Of a DNA stretch of 44,587 nucleotides, positions 36,622 to 44,587 are shown in pieces. Each line of letters begins with the position of its first letter. Positions within the stretch are counted from its first letter, which is position 1. The DNA is taken from positions 1-44,587 of the forward strand of contig NZ_JAJEQE010000024.1 of the NCBI RefSeq assembly GCF_020687205.1. The letters are read 5' to 3'. The DNA comes from Hominisplanchenecus faecis (GTDB taxonomy: Bacteria > Bacillota > Clostridia > Lachnospirales > Lachnospiraceae). The translations under genes and the position numbers were made by a program. The notes beneath the pieces are model-generated. The model was not told where the DNA came from and did not search any database. It saw only the letters and a program-made list of their open reading frames with translations.

Positions 36622-37557
36622 ATGAAAAAAAGAAATGTGATGCTGGTCTGTATCTGGTTTTTAGTACTTGCTTTTCTGATGCTTGCTGTCTTTACCAATC
36701 TGATTTTCAATGAAGATCAGGAAAAAGTGTACAATATCACAGTTGCCCTGGATGATGATCAGAAAGTGGAATACGAAAACTTTAAAGCAGGAATCAAAGA
36801 AGCCCTGAAAGGAAAGAGTGCAAAGGTTTATTATCTTAATCTGTTTGGAACCGATGCTGACACCATAAAAGAAAAACTGGAAGAACAGTGCAAAACAAAA
36901 GATATGGTGATCGTTCGCTGTGATTCCAATGTGATTCTGGCTTCCGTAGTCGAAAAAGCAGATACTCAGGGAAAATTGTTTTGTCTCAATGCAAAAGAAA
37001 ATCCAAAAGGAAGTCTGTGCAATCTCTCTTCCGATGAAAAGCAAAGAGGCATACTGCTCGGCAGACGGATTCTGGAAGAGCAAAAAGACAATTCCCATAT
37101 CTATGTGTTTGGCAGTGCCTATGAAAAGCTGGAACAGGATGAAGGAATGATCGGTCTTGATGAAGAGGCAAAGGTGACAAATTGTATGGAGCGTTCGGAA
37201 GAAGAAATTCGAAACCGTATTTCTGAAATCAAAGATTCCGGAGAAAATGCCGTACTGATATCCATGAACGAATCTATTTTAAAAGAAATGGTAGAAATTC
37301 AGGTAAAAGAAAATACAAAATTTCCTCTGTATGGATTTGGATACGACCGTGAGATTTTGAAATTCATGGAAGAGGGAAAAATCCAGGCGGTAAATATTGT
37401 ACCGGAATATTATCTCGGATATCAGGCGATTATGCAGGCAATGGAAATCGTTGAGAATAACAAGAGACCAAAAGAGCAGACACTCGAAAGTTATACCATT
37501 GGAAACCAGGAGATTTTTTCAGAAAAGTATGAAGATATGCTGTTTCCGCGAAAATAA
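36622..37557 (+). CDS. Membrane-anchored sugar-binding-protein-like sensor component
   Basis: 311 residues from the ATG at 36622 (AGGAAG seven bases upstream); an ATG at 36604 overlapping the kinase stop is the alternative. An N-terminal hydrophobic helix (VMLVCIWFLVLAFLMLAVFTNLIF) with no lipobox acts as uncleaved signal or anchor. The rest resembles a periplasmic binding protein of the LacI/ribose type (VYNITVALDDDQKVEYENFKAGIKEAL; NIVPEYYLGYQAIMQAMEIV near the end). No permease or ATPase genes are nearby, so a sensing rather than transport role is likely. Confidence 0.75.
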   Translation: MKKRNVMLVCIWFLVLAFLMLAVFTNLIFNEDQEKVYNITVALDDDQKVEYENFKAGIKEALKGKSAKVYYLNLFGTDADTIKEKLEEQCKTKDMVIVRCDSNVILASVVEKADTQGKLFCLNAKENPKGSLCNLSSDEKQRGILLGRRILEEQKDNSHIYVFGSAYEKLEQDEGMIGLDEEAKVTNCMERSEEEIRNRISEIKDSGENAVLISMNESILKEMVEIQVKENTKFPLYGFGYDREILKFMEEGKIQAVNIVPEYYLGYQAIMQAMEIVENNKRPKEQTLESYTIGNQEIFSEKYEDMLFPRK

Positions 37558-37572
37558 GGGGGAGAGGGCAGA

Positions 37573-38616
37573 ATGAAAAAAATAAAAAAGATGGTCGTAC
37601 TGCTGCTTCCGGTGATGCTGTGTCTTTCTGGATGCCAGAAAACGCAGGAAACCGAAAAGACAAAGACAGAAGTAGGGATTGCTCTGTATAATGAAAAAGA
37701 TGCCTTTCTCGGCTCTATTATCAAAAATGTCTTTACGGTTGTCCGGGATCCGGAAGAGGCATTTGACAACCTGGAGCTGGAAATGCAGGATGCAGCGGCA
37801 GATCAACTTTTGCAGAACAGTCAGATCCGACGCTTTATCGATATAAAATGCGATGTGCTCTGTGCGAATCTGGTTGACCGCACCAGTGCCGGAAGTATCG
37901 TCAGTGCAGCGAAAGATGCAGATATTCCGGTAATCTTTTTTGAACGCCAGCCGGTAGAACAGGATATCGAATGGTATGAAAAAGCTTACTATCTTGGCTC
38001 AGATGCAAAAGAATCCGCAAGACTACAGGCACAGATCGTGCTGGATGCCTGGAAAAAAGATCCATCTTCCATCGATATCAACGGAGATGGTGTAGTTTCT
38101 TATGTGATTCTGGAAGGGGAGCGTGGCCATCAGGATGCGGCGATCCGGACAGAATACGTCGTCAAAGCCCTGGAAGAAGGCGGCATGAAACTGCAGAAAG
38201 TTGAAGGCGGAAGTGCAAACTTTGACCGGACACAGGCAGAAGCACTGATGGAGCGATGGCTTGGTCAGGAGGATTTTTATACAGAACTGGTGCTGGCCAA
38301 TAACGATGAGATGGCACTCGGTGCAGTGGAGGCTGTTGAAAAAAAACAGACAGAGGTGAAAAAGAAAAAACAGAAACAGTATCTGAAAAATATAAAGATC
38401 GCAGGAATAGATGGTACCGATGAAGCGAAAAAAGCGGTGGATGATGGAAAAATGTTGGGAAACGTCTGCTCAGACCAGAAACTGTATGCGAAAACACTGC
38501 TAGAAATGGTCGAAGCAGTAAAAAATGGAGAAAAGCTGGAAGACTGCATTGAAGATGCAGATACAGACGGAAACTATGTCTGGATTCCATGGGAAATTTA
38601 TGTGAAAAAAGAATAA
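37573..38616 (+). CDS. MglB-like galactose/glucose-binding lipoprotein
   Basis: 347 residues. The signal peptide ends in lipobox LSGC (Cys21). Mature part: KTEVGIALYNEKDAFLGSI at the start of a type-I binding-protein fold. The calcium-binding loop DINGDGVVSYVILEGE followed by GHQDAAIRTEYV is the MglB hallmark, and IKIAGIDGTDEAKKAVDDG lies near the C-terminus. It probably binds glucose or galactose-type sugars outside the membrane. Fifteen bases after the previous gene, in the operon with kinase and regulator but without mglA/mglC, which suggests it presents ligand to the kinase. Confidence 0.85.
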   Translation: MKKIKKMVVLLLPVMLCLSGCQKTQETEKTKTEVGIALYNEKDAFLGSIIKNVFTVVRDPEEAFDNLELEMQDAAADQLLQNSQIRRFIDIKCDVLCANLVDRTSAGSIVSAAKDADIPVIFFERQPVEQDIEWYEKAYYLGSDAKESARLQAQIVLDAWKKDPSSIDINGDGVVSYVILEGERGHQDAAIRTEYVVKALEEGGMKLQKVEGGSANFDRTQAEALMERWLGQEDFYTELVLANNDEMALGAVEAVEKKQTEVKKKKQKQYLKNIKIAGIDGTDEAKKAVDDGKMLGNVCSDQKLYAKTLLEMVEAVKNGEKLEDCIEDADTDGNYVWIPWEIYVKKE

Positions 38617-38618
38617 GC

Positions 38619-38681
38619 CCGAAGAAAATTCAAATAAGACCAAAGAAAATTCTATCTGCGTCAAAGAAAAACACATGGAAT
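38619..38681 (+). promoter_or_regulatory. Three 21-bp-spaced direct repeats upstream of the GH3 gene, candidate operator
   Basis: CCGAAGAAAATTC (38619), CCAAAGAAAATTC (38640) and TCAAAGAAAAACA (38661) have register exactly 21 bases apart, two helical turns. The third abuts the -35 region of the TATAAT at 38699. This is the arrangement expected for an AraC-family activator, and the YesN-type regulator is encoded in the operon just upstream. Confidence 0.7.
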
Positions 38682-38698
38682 CACCCCTTTCTTTTTCC

Positions 38699-38704
38699 TA
38701 TAAT
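38699..38704 (+). promoter_or_regulatory. -10 element of the GH3 gene
   Basis: A perfect TATAAT with a poor -35 (TGGAAT at 17 bases), consistent with activator dependence. Two hairpins follow: GACATCTT/AAGATGTC (38708-38738) and CCGG-CTGC/GCAG-CCGG with a GAAG loop (38738-38758). Confidence 0.6.
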
Positions 38705-38777
38705 GGAGACATCTTAAAGAGGCACAAAAAAAGATGTCCGGACTGCGAAGGCAGCCGGGGAAAGAAAGGAGCATAAA

Positions 38778-41700
38778 ATGAAGTATAAGAAAGTCAGAAA
38801 AATGCTTGCCCTTACACTGGCAGGAAGTATGGTATTTTCCAACGGTGCACTGGTAACCATGGCAAAACAGAACGATGAGTACACAGAAGCCAATCTGAAA
38901 AACGATGGTGGAGTCGGAGGAACTGTTTTTGGTGAAAATGGAACGGTAAAGAATGAAGATGGTTCTGCTGTGAAATTCAACACGCAGACAGACTACGTGG
39001 ATGACACATTCAAACAGTCCGCAGACGTACAGCTGGAAGACACAACCTACGAAGATTCCTATGACAAAGGTGATATGGAATCCATGACAGGTGACAAACT
39101 GGAAGAAACACTGGATGCCCTGATCGCTTCCATGACCTATGACGAGAAGATCCACATGGTATCCATGAACAAAGACCCGGAATCACGAGACGGTGTAGGT
39201 TATATGACCGGTATTCCAAGACTTGGCGTTCCTGAGACGCGTATGCATGATGGTCCTTCCGGTGTAAGTACAAGCACAAGTGACGCAGATACTTATGTAG
39301 AGACAACAAACTTCCCACTGCAGCTGGTAGCTTCCCAGACCTGGAGCGAAGATGCCGTTCAGAAATACGGTGAAGCACTTGGACGTGAGCAGGTTTCCAT
39401 CGGTTCCGGATGGCAGCTTGGTATGCAGATGGATTTGAGCAGAACAACACACTGGGCAAGATCCAAAGATACGTTCGGTGAAGATTATCTGCTGACTGCA
39501 ATGCTGGCAACGGCACAGACAAAAGGAATCCAATCAACAGGCGGTATCCCGATGGCAAAACACATCGGTGCATATTCAACAGACGGTGATACTTCTCTGT
39601 GGGTAAGAGTCGGAGAACAGACGTTACATACCGCTTACCTGTATCCGTTTGAAAAAGCAGCAAAAGATGCAAACCTGGCATCGATCATGGGAACTTACAA
39701 CCGTATGAATGGTTATTATGTATCTTCCAACTACCATCTGCAGGTTGAAATCCTTCGAGACATGTGGAACTGGGAAGGCTCCATGGTTCCGGACTGGGGT
39801 GCTGATAAAGAAGAATTATCTATGATCCTTGGAACCGATATTTCACAGAGCGGTGCAGGAAGCATCGACAAAGCATTCCGTTCCGCAGTAGCTCAGGGCT
39901 ATCTGACGATGGACGATCTGGATACTGCAGCAAGACATGCACTGTATTCTCTTGGTGTAGCCGGATACCTCAATCAGGTAGAACTGGACGGCAAAGGATA
40001 TGTAAAACAGGATACTTCCCGTGCAGTCAAAGACGAATTCGGACAGTGGTCCTCTGATTATGATAACATCGCAGATAGCAGAATCAAATTTGAGCGTACT
40101 TATGACCAGGATAAAGCAGACGGTCTGTACGAAGAAGACAATGAAGTAGCAAAAGAAATCGCAGAGAAAGGTATTGTACTTCTGAAGAATGAAAACGATG
40201 CACTTCCTCTGACAGAAGACGATTACACAGGTGACAACAGCGTTGCTTACATCGGATACGGTGCAACCAACCTGATCGGCGGTACCGGCGGTGAGCGTTC
40301 CTTTGGTGTTCTGCAGTATATGACAACACCTCTGGAGTCTACAAAAGAAATTGCCGGCGAAGATGCAAACATCAACGGTTACATTCTGGATGATATCCAT
40401 GGTGTCAGCATTCCGAATGTATATACCGATGAAGAAATGACAGAAAAAGGCTGGAAGATGACCGACAAGATCGTAGAAGGCGACCTCTCAAGCGGAGGCG
40501 GCGGTGGATTCCCAGGAGGTCCGGGAGGTCCAGGAGGTCCAGGAGGTCCAGGAGGTCCAGGTGCTCCGCAGAGTGCAGATAACACAGATACCGCAGTTGT
40601 TCTGAGCGATGAAGATTCAGAAACACCGGAAACAGGTTCCGCAGTAAATACGACTGTAGTGGATGATGTACATCTGGTAACCACTACAAACGGAAGATCC
40701 TTCCAGAACGATGAGACAGGAAATGCCCTGGAAGATGGCGAAGAAGCAGAATGGATCGGTTATATCGAAGCACCTTCAGATGGAACATATAAGTTTGTTA
40801 TTCAGACAAACGGCGGTTCTGCAAAAGTGAAAGTAGAAGGTCTCGATGATGAAGTATCCTCCAGTGCAAAAGCAAGCGATGGCGTATCATGGGATTACTA
40901 TACAACAGAAGGTTTGAATTATCAGACAGCATCTGTAAAACTGACAGCAGGAAACAAATATAAGATTACCGTTTCAGCACAGCAGTCTTCCAGTTACCGT
41001 GATCAGGGTGTCAAACTTGGATGGATCACACCGACCAAAGCAGAAGAAGACATGAATGCAGCAATCGAAGCAGCTTCCAAACCAAATACAAAAGTTGTTA
41101 TGTTCACAAGAACAGGTGCAACAGGACATGGTCCGGTATTCCAGACAGATTACGATCTTTCTCTTGATGAACTGGATGAGATCAAACAGGTACAGGCAGC
41201 AGCAAAAGCTGCAGGAAATAAATTCGTACTGGTAACCTTCGGACGAAGCGGATATTCTTTCGAGGGAGACTGGCTTGATGACACAGACGCACTGGTTTGC
41301 CCGTTCTATGCAGGACAGGCCGCAGGAACGGCTCTGGCAGAAATCCTGACCGGTAAAGTAAACCCAAGTGGTAAACTGACCGTATCTCTGCCAAAGACAA
41401 ACAACGATACACTGTTAACTTATGGCTATTATGATAAAGATTCCTCATCCGGAAACAACTACAACAAGTACCGTGCAGGTGATCAGAGCCAGAAGAGCTA
41501 CACTGCTCATTATGACGAAGGTCTGAACATCGGTTACAAGTGGTATGATTCCGAAGACGGAGCAGAATATCAGTATCCGTTTGGTTATGGATTATCTTAC
41601 ACCGATTTCGACTACTCCAATATGAATGTTGTAGATAACGGTGACTTTACTTACACCGTAACCGTAGATGTAACCAATAACGGTGAAGTGGAAGGTGACG

Positions 41701-43454
41701 ATGTTGTACAGCTCTATATCGATGACGGTGCAGAAGTACCAAGCAACGTACAGGTAGCAGAGAAACAGCTGGTAGCATTTGACCGTGTAGAAGATATCGA
41801 ACCGGGTGAAACCAAGACAGCAACCATGACCGTAGAAAAACATATGCTCTCTTACTGGGATGATTCCATTGAACTGACCGAGAGAGAAGACGGCACAAAA
41901 GATAAATGGATCGTTGCAGACGGCACACGTACTCTGATGGCAGGCGGAGCATCCGATGATCTGACACTGAAACAGTCTATCACGATCGCAGAAGAAGATG
42001 TAGATCTGACAGGTATCGACAATGCACTGGCAAAAGTTCCGGCAGATCTGAGCAAATACGAAAACACAGATACTCTGGAAGCAATCGTAAAAGCAGCAGA
42101 AGCAATCCGCGACTATGCAAAACTGACCAACGCAACCGAAGAAAAACAGGGCGTTGTTAACAGCATCGCAGCATCTCTGAATGATGCCATTGACGCACTG
42201 ACCAACGATTCAGAAGCAAAAGATCCGGCAGATGTAAGCAAACTGAAAGCCATTCTGGAAGCAGTACCGGAAGACCTGAGCATTTACACAGATGTAACAG
42301 CAGAAACCGTGAAGAATCTTGCAGAAGCAGCAGAAGCACTCCTGGCAAGAACAGACCTCACAAAAGACGATCAGAGCAGCATCGACAGTCTGACAGATGC
42401 TCTGACAGATGCAATCGCAGCTCTGGAAAAGAAAAATCCGAGTGCAGAAGATATCACAGGAGAAGGTCTTGACCGTCTGATCAGCCTGATCGAAAAACAG
42501 GATTCCAGCCTGTATACCAAAGACAGCTGGAGCAAAGTAGAAGAAGCTCTGAATGCAGCAAAAGAAGTAAGAGCAAACGAAAATGCAACTTCAGCAGATT
42601 TGGATAAAGCAACAACCAACCTTCTTGCAGCATTCAAGAATTTGGAAAGTGCAGTACAGAAACTGCATCTGCAGACAGCAATCGAGGCAGCAGCAGACCT
42701 TCTGGCTCAGGCAGACAACTATAAAGACGATGCCAAAGCTCTGAGTGAAGCAGTAAAAGCAGCACAGGAAGTTCTGGAAAACAAAGATGCAACACAGGAA
42801 GAAGTAAACGAAGCAGCAAGCAAAGTTCTTGCAGAAATCGCAGCTCTGGCAAAGAGAGCCGATGTAAGTTCTCTTGAAAATCTGGTAAAAGCAGCAGAAG
42901 ATCTGCTGGATGGCAACTATACAAAAGACAGCCTGGATGCACTGGAAAAAGCAATTGAGGCAGCAAAAGAAGTCATCAGCAATGCAGACAAAGAAAGCAC
43001 CGATATCAAGAATGCATACAGCGATATCATCACAGCAATCGAAGGACTGGAACTGAAAGGCAACAAAGCAGCTCTGAAAGCAATGATCGCAAAAGCAGAA
43101 GAGATTCTTGCAGCAGAATCCAGCTACACAGCATCTACCATTGCAGGTCTGGACGAAGTGCTCGCAGCAGCAAAAGAAGTTTATAATAACGACGATGCAG
43201 TACAGAGTGCAGTAGACGAAGCAGTTAAGACATTGACCCTGAAAGTTGCAGATGCAAGACTGAAAGGTGATGTAAATGGCGACGGCGAAGTTACTACAAG
43301 CGATAGTGCAGAACTCCTGAAATATGCAGCAGAGCTGAGTGAACTGGATGATGCAGCATCCGAAAGTGCCGATGTAAACGGAGACGGGAGTGTAGACACA
43401 AACGATGCAGCACAGATCATGCAGTATGCAGCAGAGAAAATCGCATTTTTCTAA
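38778..43454 (+). CDS. Exported multidomain GH3 glycosidase with PA14-like, FIVAR and dockerin modules
   Basis: 1558 residues. Signal peptide about 1-30. GH3 N-terminal TIM barrel about 110-440: PETRMHDGPSGVS, KHIGAYSTDGDT, and nucleophile D339 in MVPDWGA (usually SDWGA). The alpha/beta sandwich (about 455-905) is interrupted by a GGP collagen-like linker (about 575-598) and a PA14-like domain (about 600-750). A GH3 Fn3-like domain (about 910-1060) follows, then several FIVAR helical modules (about 1080-1490). The end is a type-I dockerin with two calcium loops, DVNGDGEVTTSDSAELLKYA and DVNGDGSVDTNDAAQIMQYA. It probably cleaves beta-glucosides or xylosides outside the cell and docks to a cohesin encoded elsewhere. 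AAAGGAG upstream. Confidence 0.93.
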   Translation: MKYKKVRKMLALTLAGSMVFSNGALVTMAKQNDEYTEANLKNDGGVGGTVFGENGTVKNEDGSAVKFNTQTDYVDDTFKQSADVQLEDTTYEDSYDKGDMESMTGDKLEETLDALIASMTYDEKIHMVSMNKDPESRDGVGYMTGIPRLGVPETRMHDGPSGVSTSTSDADTYVETTNFPLQLVASQTWSEDAVQKYGEALGREQVSIGSGWQLGMQMDLSRTTHWARSKDTFGEDYLLTAMLATAQTKGIQSTGGIPMAKHIGAYSTDGDTSLWVRVGEQTLHTAYLYPFEKAAKDANLASIMGTYNRMNGYYVSSNYHLQVEILRDMWNWEGSMVPDWGADKEELSMILGTDISQSGAGSIDKAFRSAVAQGYLTMDDLDTAARHALYSLGVAGYLNQVELDGKGYVKQDTSRAVKDEFGQWSSDYDNIADSRIKFERTYDQDKADGLYEEDNEVAKEIAEKGIVLLKNENDALPLTEDDYTGDNSVAYIGYGATNLIGGTGGERSFGVLQYMTTPLESTKEIAGEDANINGYILDDIHGVSIPNVYTDEEMTEKGWKMTDKIVEGDLSSGGGGGFPGGPGGPGGPGGPGGPGAPQSADNTDTAVVLSDEDSETPETGSAVNTTVVDDVHLVTTTNGRSFQNDETGNALEDGEEAEWIGYIEAPSDGTYKFVIQTNGGSAKVKVEGLDDEVSSSAKASDGVSWDYYTTEGLNYQTASVKLTAGNKYKITVSAQQSSSYRDQGVKLGWITPTKAEEDMNAAIEAASKPNTKVVMFTRTGATGHGPVFQTDYDLSLDELDEIKQVQAAAKAAGNKFVLVTFGRSGYSFEGDWLDDTDALVCPFYAGQAAGTALAEILTGKVNPSGKLTVSLPKTNNDTLLTYGYYDKDSSSGNNYNKYRAGDQSQKSYTAHYDEGLNIGYKWYDSEDGAEYQYPFGYGLSYTDFDYSNMNVVDNGDFTYTVTVDVTNNGEVEGDDVVQLYIDDGAEVPSNVQVAEKQLVAFDRVEDIEPGETKTATMTVEKHMLSYWDDSIELTEREDGTKDKWIVADGTRTLMAGGASDDLTLKQSITIAEEDVDLTGIDNALAKVPADLSKYENTDTLEAIVKAAEAIRDYAKLTNATEEKQGVVNSIAASLNDAIDALTNDSEAKDPADVSKLKAILEAVPEDLSIYTDVTAETVKNLAEAAEALLARTDLTKDDQSSIDSLTDALTDAIAALEKKNPSAEDITGEGLDRLISLIEKQDSSLYTKDSWSKVEEALNAAKEVRANENATSADLDKATTNLLAAFKNLESAVQKLHLQTAIEAAADLLAQADNYKDDAKALSEAVKAAQEVLENKDATQEEVNEAASKVLAEIAALAKRADVSSLENLVKAAEDLLDGNYTKDSLDALEKAIEAAKEVISNADKESTDIKNAYSDIITAIEGLELKGNKAALKAMIAKAEEILAAESSYTASTIAGLDEVLAAAKEVYNNDDAVQSAVDEAVKTLTLKVADARLKGDVNGDGEVTTSDSAELLKYAAELSELDDAASESADVNGDGSVDTNDAAQIMQYAAEKIAFF
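40500..40562 (+). repeat. 9-base tandem repeat in the GH3 gene
   Basis: GGAGGTCCA-type units repeated about five to six times encode Gly-Gly-Pro. Near-identical units make slippage in steps of three codons possible. Confidence 0.85.
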
Positions 43455-43582
43455 AAGTTATAAACTTTGAGACTCAGATTCATATCTCTGAGACTGAAAG
43501 GTTAAAAAGGAATTTGAACGGGATATCATTTGATAAAGATAATGGAAAAACAGTAAGATTATAAACAATATAAAATGTTCGG

Positions 43583-43615
43583 AAGAAACGGGGGGGAGGC
43601 TTCCCGTTTCTTTGT
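43583..43615 (+). terminator. Terminator after the GH3 gene
   Basis: AAGAAACGGG pairs with CCCGTTTCTT, followed by TG-interrupted T bases. Another hairpin (CTCAGA/TCTGAG) lies at about 43470-43490. The rest of the 261-base gap shows no gene. Confidence 0.85.
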
Positions 43616-43715
43616 TGCCTGTTCGACAGCAAAATAAGCTGCTCCACATTTTGAAAAGCAGCCGCACTGACAGATTATTAAGAAAAAACGTAAAAAATAA
43701 GGAGAAAATTAATAT

Positions 43716-44432
43716 ATGAAAAGAAAACTTGTTGCAGTTTTAACAATTACAGCACTTGTGTGCAGTATGTCTACCGGATGCGGAGCAGTAGGAAACAAAG
43801 CATCTGAAAAACAAAATACGGAAACAGAGACAGAGAACAGCCGGATGCAAGAAAAAGAAATTCTCGGATATAAAGTAAAAGCAGGAACGGTTTCCCAGAC
43901 AGAAGGCATTTTTTATCAGAATCTTGTATTTGAAGATTACTCCTTTTCCGTAAATCTGCCGACCGCCCTCTGGAATCCGGATAATTTTGCAAACAAACAA
44001 GAAGATGAGATTGGAGAAGACAGCCTCTATCTGCCGCTCACCGACTGGACGACCGACGATCGCTTTTGCGTTGTTGTGCCAAGCACCGCCTACTTTTCCA
44101 TTACCGATACCGAGACAGATCAGGATGCCGATTCCCTGAAACAGATGAGTGATGCCGATTTTCTTGCCAAAAAACTGGAAGGTTACAGTAATATCACTGC
44201 ACTTTCAGATACCGTAGAACGCAAAGAAACCGAAGCAGGATATCAGTTTGCCATCAAAGTAGAAATTACACTCAATCTGTATGACAGAGATTTTACCTAT
44301 GAAGGTTACTGGATATCGGTATACCATGACGGAAAAGTACTGGATTTTTCCTATGGAGAAGCACCGAAAGAAGAGGGAGAAAGCTATCATACCGCAGAAA
44401 TGGTGAAAGAGAGCTTTGAGTATCAAAAATAA
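43716..44432 (+). CDS. Lipoprotein of unknown function
   Basis: 238 residues. The signal peptide ends in lipobox STGC (Cys22), then a Glu/Thr/Asn-rich spacer (about 25-45) and a soluble domain (about 50-238) with alternating beta strands and helices. A segment FYQNLVFEDYSFSVNLPTALWNP and a C-terminal GYWISVYHDGKVLDFSYGEAP resemble small PsbP/DUF-type lipoprotein domains, but I cannot name a family. ATAAGGAG upstream. Preceded by the GH3 terminator, so it is probably an independent unit. Its TAA stop is the first codon of the right terminal inverted repeat. Confidence 0.8.
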   Translation: MKRKLVAVLTITALVCSMSTGCGAVGNKASEKQNTETETENSRMQEKEILGYKVKAGTVSQTEGIFYQNLVFEDYSFSVNLPTALWNPDNFANKQEDEIGEDSLYLPLTDWTTDDRFCVVVPSTAYFSITDTETDQDADSLKQMSDADFLAKKLEGYSNITALSDTVERKETEAGYQFAIKVEITLNLYDRDFTYEGYWISVYHDGKVLDFSYGEAPKEEGESYHTAEMVKESFEYQK

Positions 44433-44586
44433 AAAGTTGTCGGTGGTTTCCTGGCAGGTGTAAGGAATGGAAATGCCGCACATTTTAAAATACTGTTTGC
44501 AAAAGAATAATATTGCATGTGCAAATGAACGAATTCCCCGAAGGGCACGTAAAAGTGCCTTCCCTGGAATTGTTCATTTTGCACAT
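44430..44586. repeat. Right copy of the terminal inverted repeat
   Basis: Reverse complement of 1-157 with seven mismatches and no gaps. It starts at the stop codon of the lipoprotein gene. The last 71 bases (44517-44587) form the long imperfect hairpin ATGTGCAAATGAACGAATTC ... GTTCATTTTGCACAT with a GGCAC/GTGCC core, and could terminate the lipoprotein transcript. Confidence 0.95.
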
Positions 44587-44587
44587 T

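Noticed and set aside
38673-38777. 33-codon ORF from the ATG at 38674 ending just before the GH3 start
   Set aside because: The -10 element of the GH3 promoter lies inside it, so its start codon would be upstream of the transcript, and it has no SD.

Overview
The window looks like chromosomal DNA of a low-to-moderate GC, Gram-positive gut anaerobe of the Clostridia, most likely Lachnospiraceae (Blautia / Ruminococcus / Dorea-like). The evidence is the order of the alpha ribosomal operon, an enlarged L17, a c-subunit with a sodium-type ion-binding signature, lipoproteins and BspA-like LRR surface proteins, a YesM/YesN-type sugar sensor and a FIVAR-dockerin glycosidase. The family call is from protein style, not from a marker comparison.

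Layout. (1) 155-3604 (-): a large exported SGNH-esterase/LamG/LRR protein. (2) 3992-7616 (+): rpmJ-rpsM-rpsK-rpsD-rpoA-rplQ. It has its own sigma-A promoter and a highly structured 364-base rpmJ-rpsM spacer that also carries a 27-codon leader ORF. (3) 7783-15595: nfo, a convergent cyclophilin, a GNAT protein with an extra N-terminal domain, a PAP2 phosphatase, a translational GTPase fused to a Rae1/YacP-type NYN nuclease, and an ABC-class ATPase. (4) 15588-18717: a clustered intergenic repeat, a possible structured leader, a Ser/Glu-rich LRR surface protein, and queT with a preQ1-like aptamer. (5) 19109-27181: the complete F-type ATP synthase operon followed by a YwmB-like protein. (6) 27323-33275: HAD phosphatase, YtrA-type GntR regulator, clpC, an unrecognised small protein, radA. 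(7) 33301-43454: YesN-type regulator, YesM-type histidine kinase and two extracytoplasmic sugar-binding proteins without a transporter. These are followed by a 1558-residue GH3 glycosidase with PA14-like, FIVAR and dockerin modules; its promoter carries three direct repeats spaced exactly 21 bp. (8) 43716-44432: a lipoprotein of unknown function.

The two ends of the window are near-identical 157-base inverted repeats (150/157, ungapped), each beginning at the stop codon of the adjacent gene. Either the repeat marks assembly breakpoints (the window is a contig between copies of a genomic repeat), or it brackets a 44 kb segment that could invert by recombination. The alpha operon is also separated at the left from the infA/spc genes that normally precede it.

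How the genes may work together: the sensor kinase, regulator and two binding proteins plausibly form a sugar-sensing circuit that switches on the adjacent GH3 enzyme through the 21-bp repeats. The GTPase-NYN fusion and the next-door ATPase may form a ribosome/RNA-associated module. The rest is core housekeeping (translation, ATP synthesis, proteolysis, repair). Most functional calls are from motif reading; none was tested against a database.
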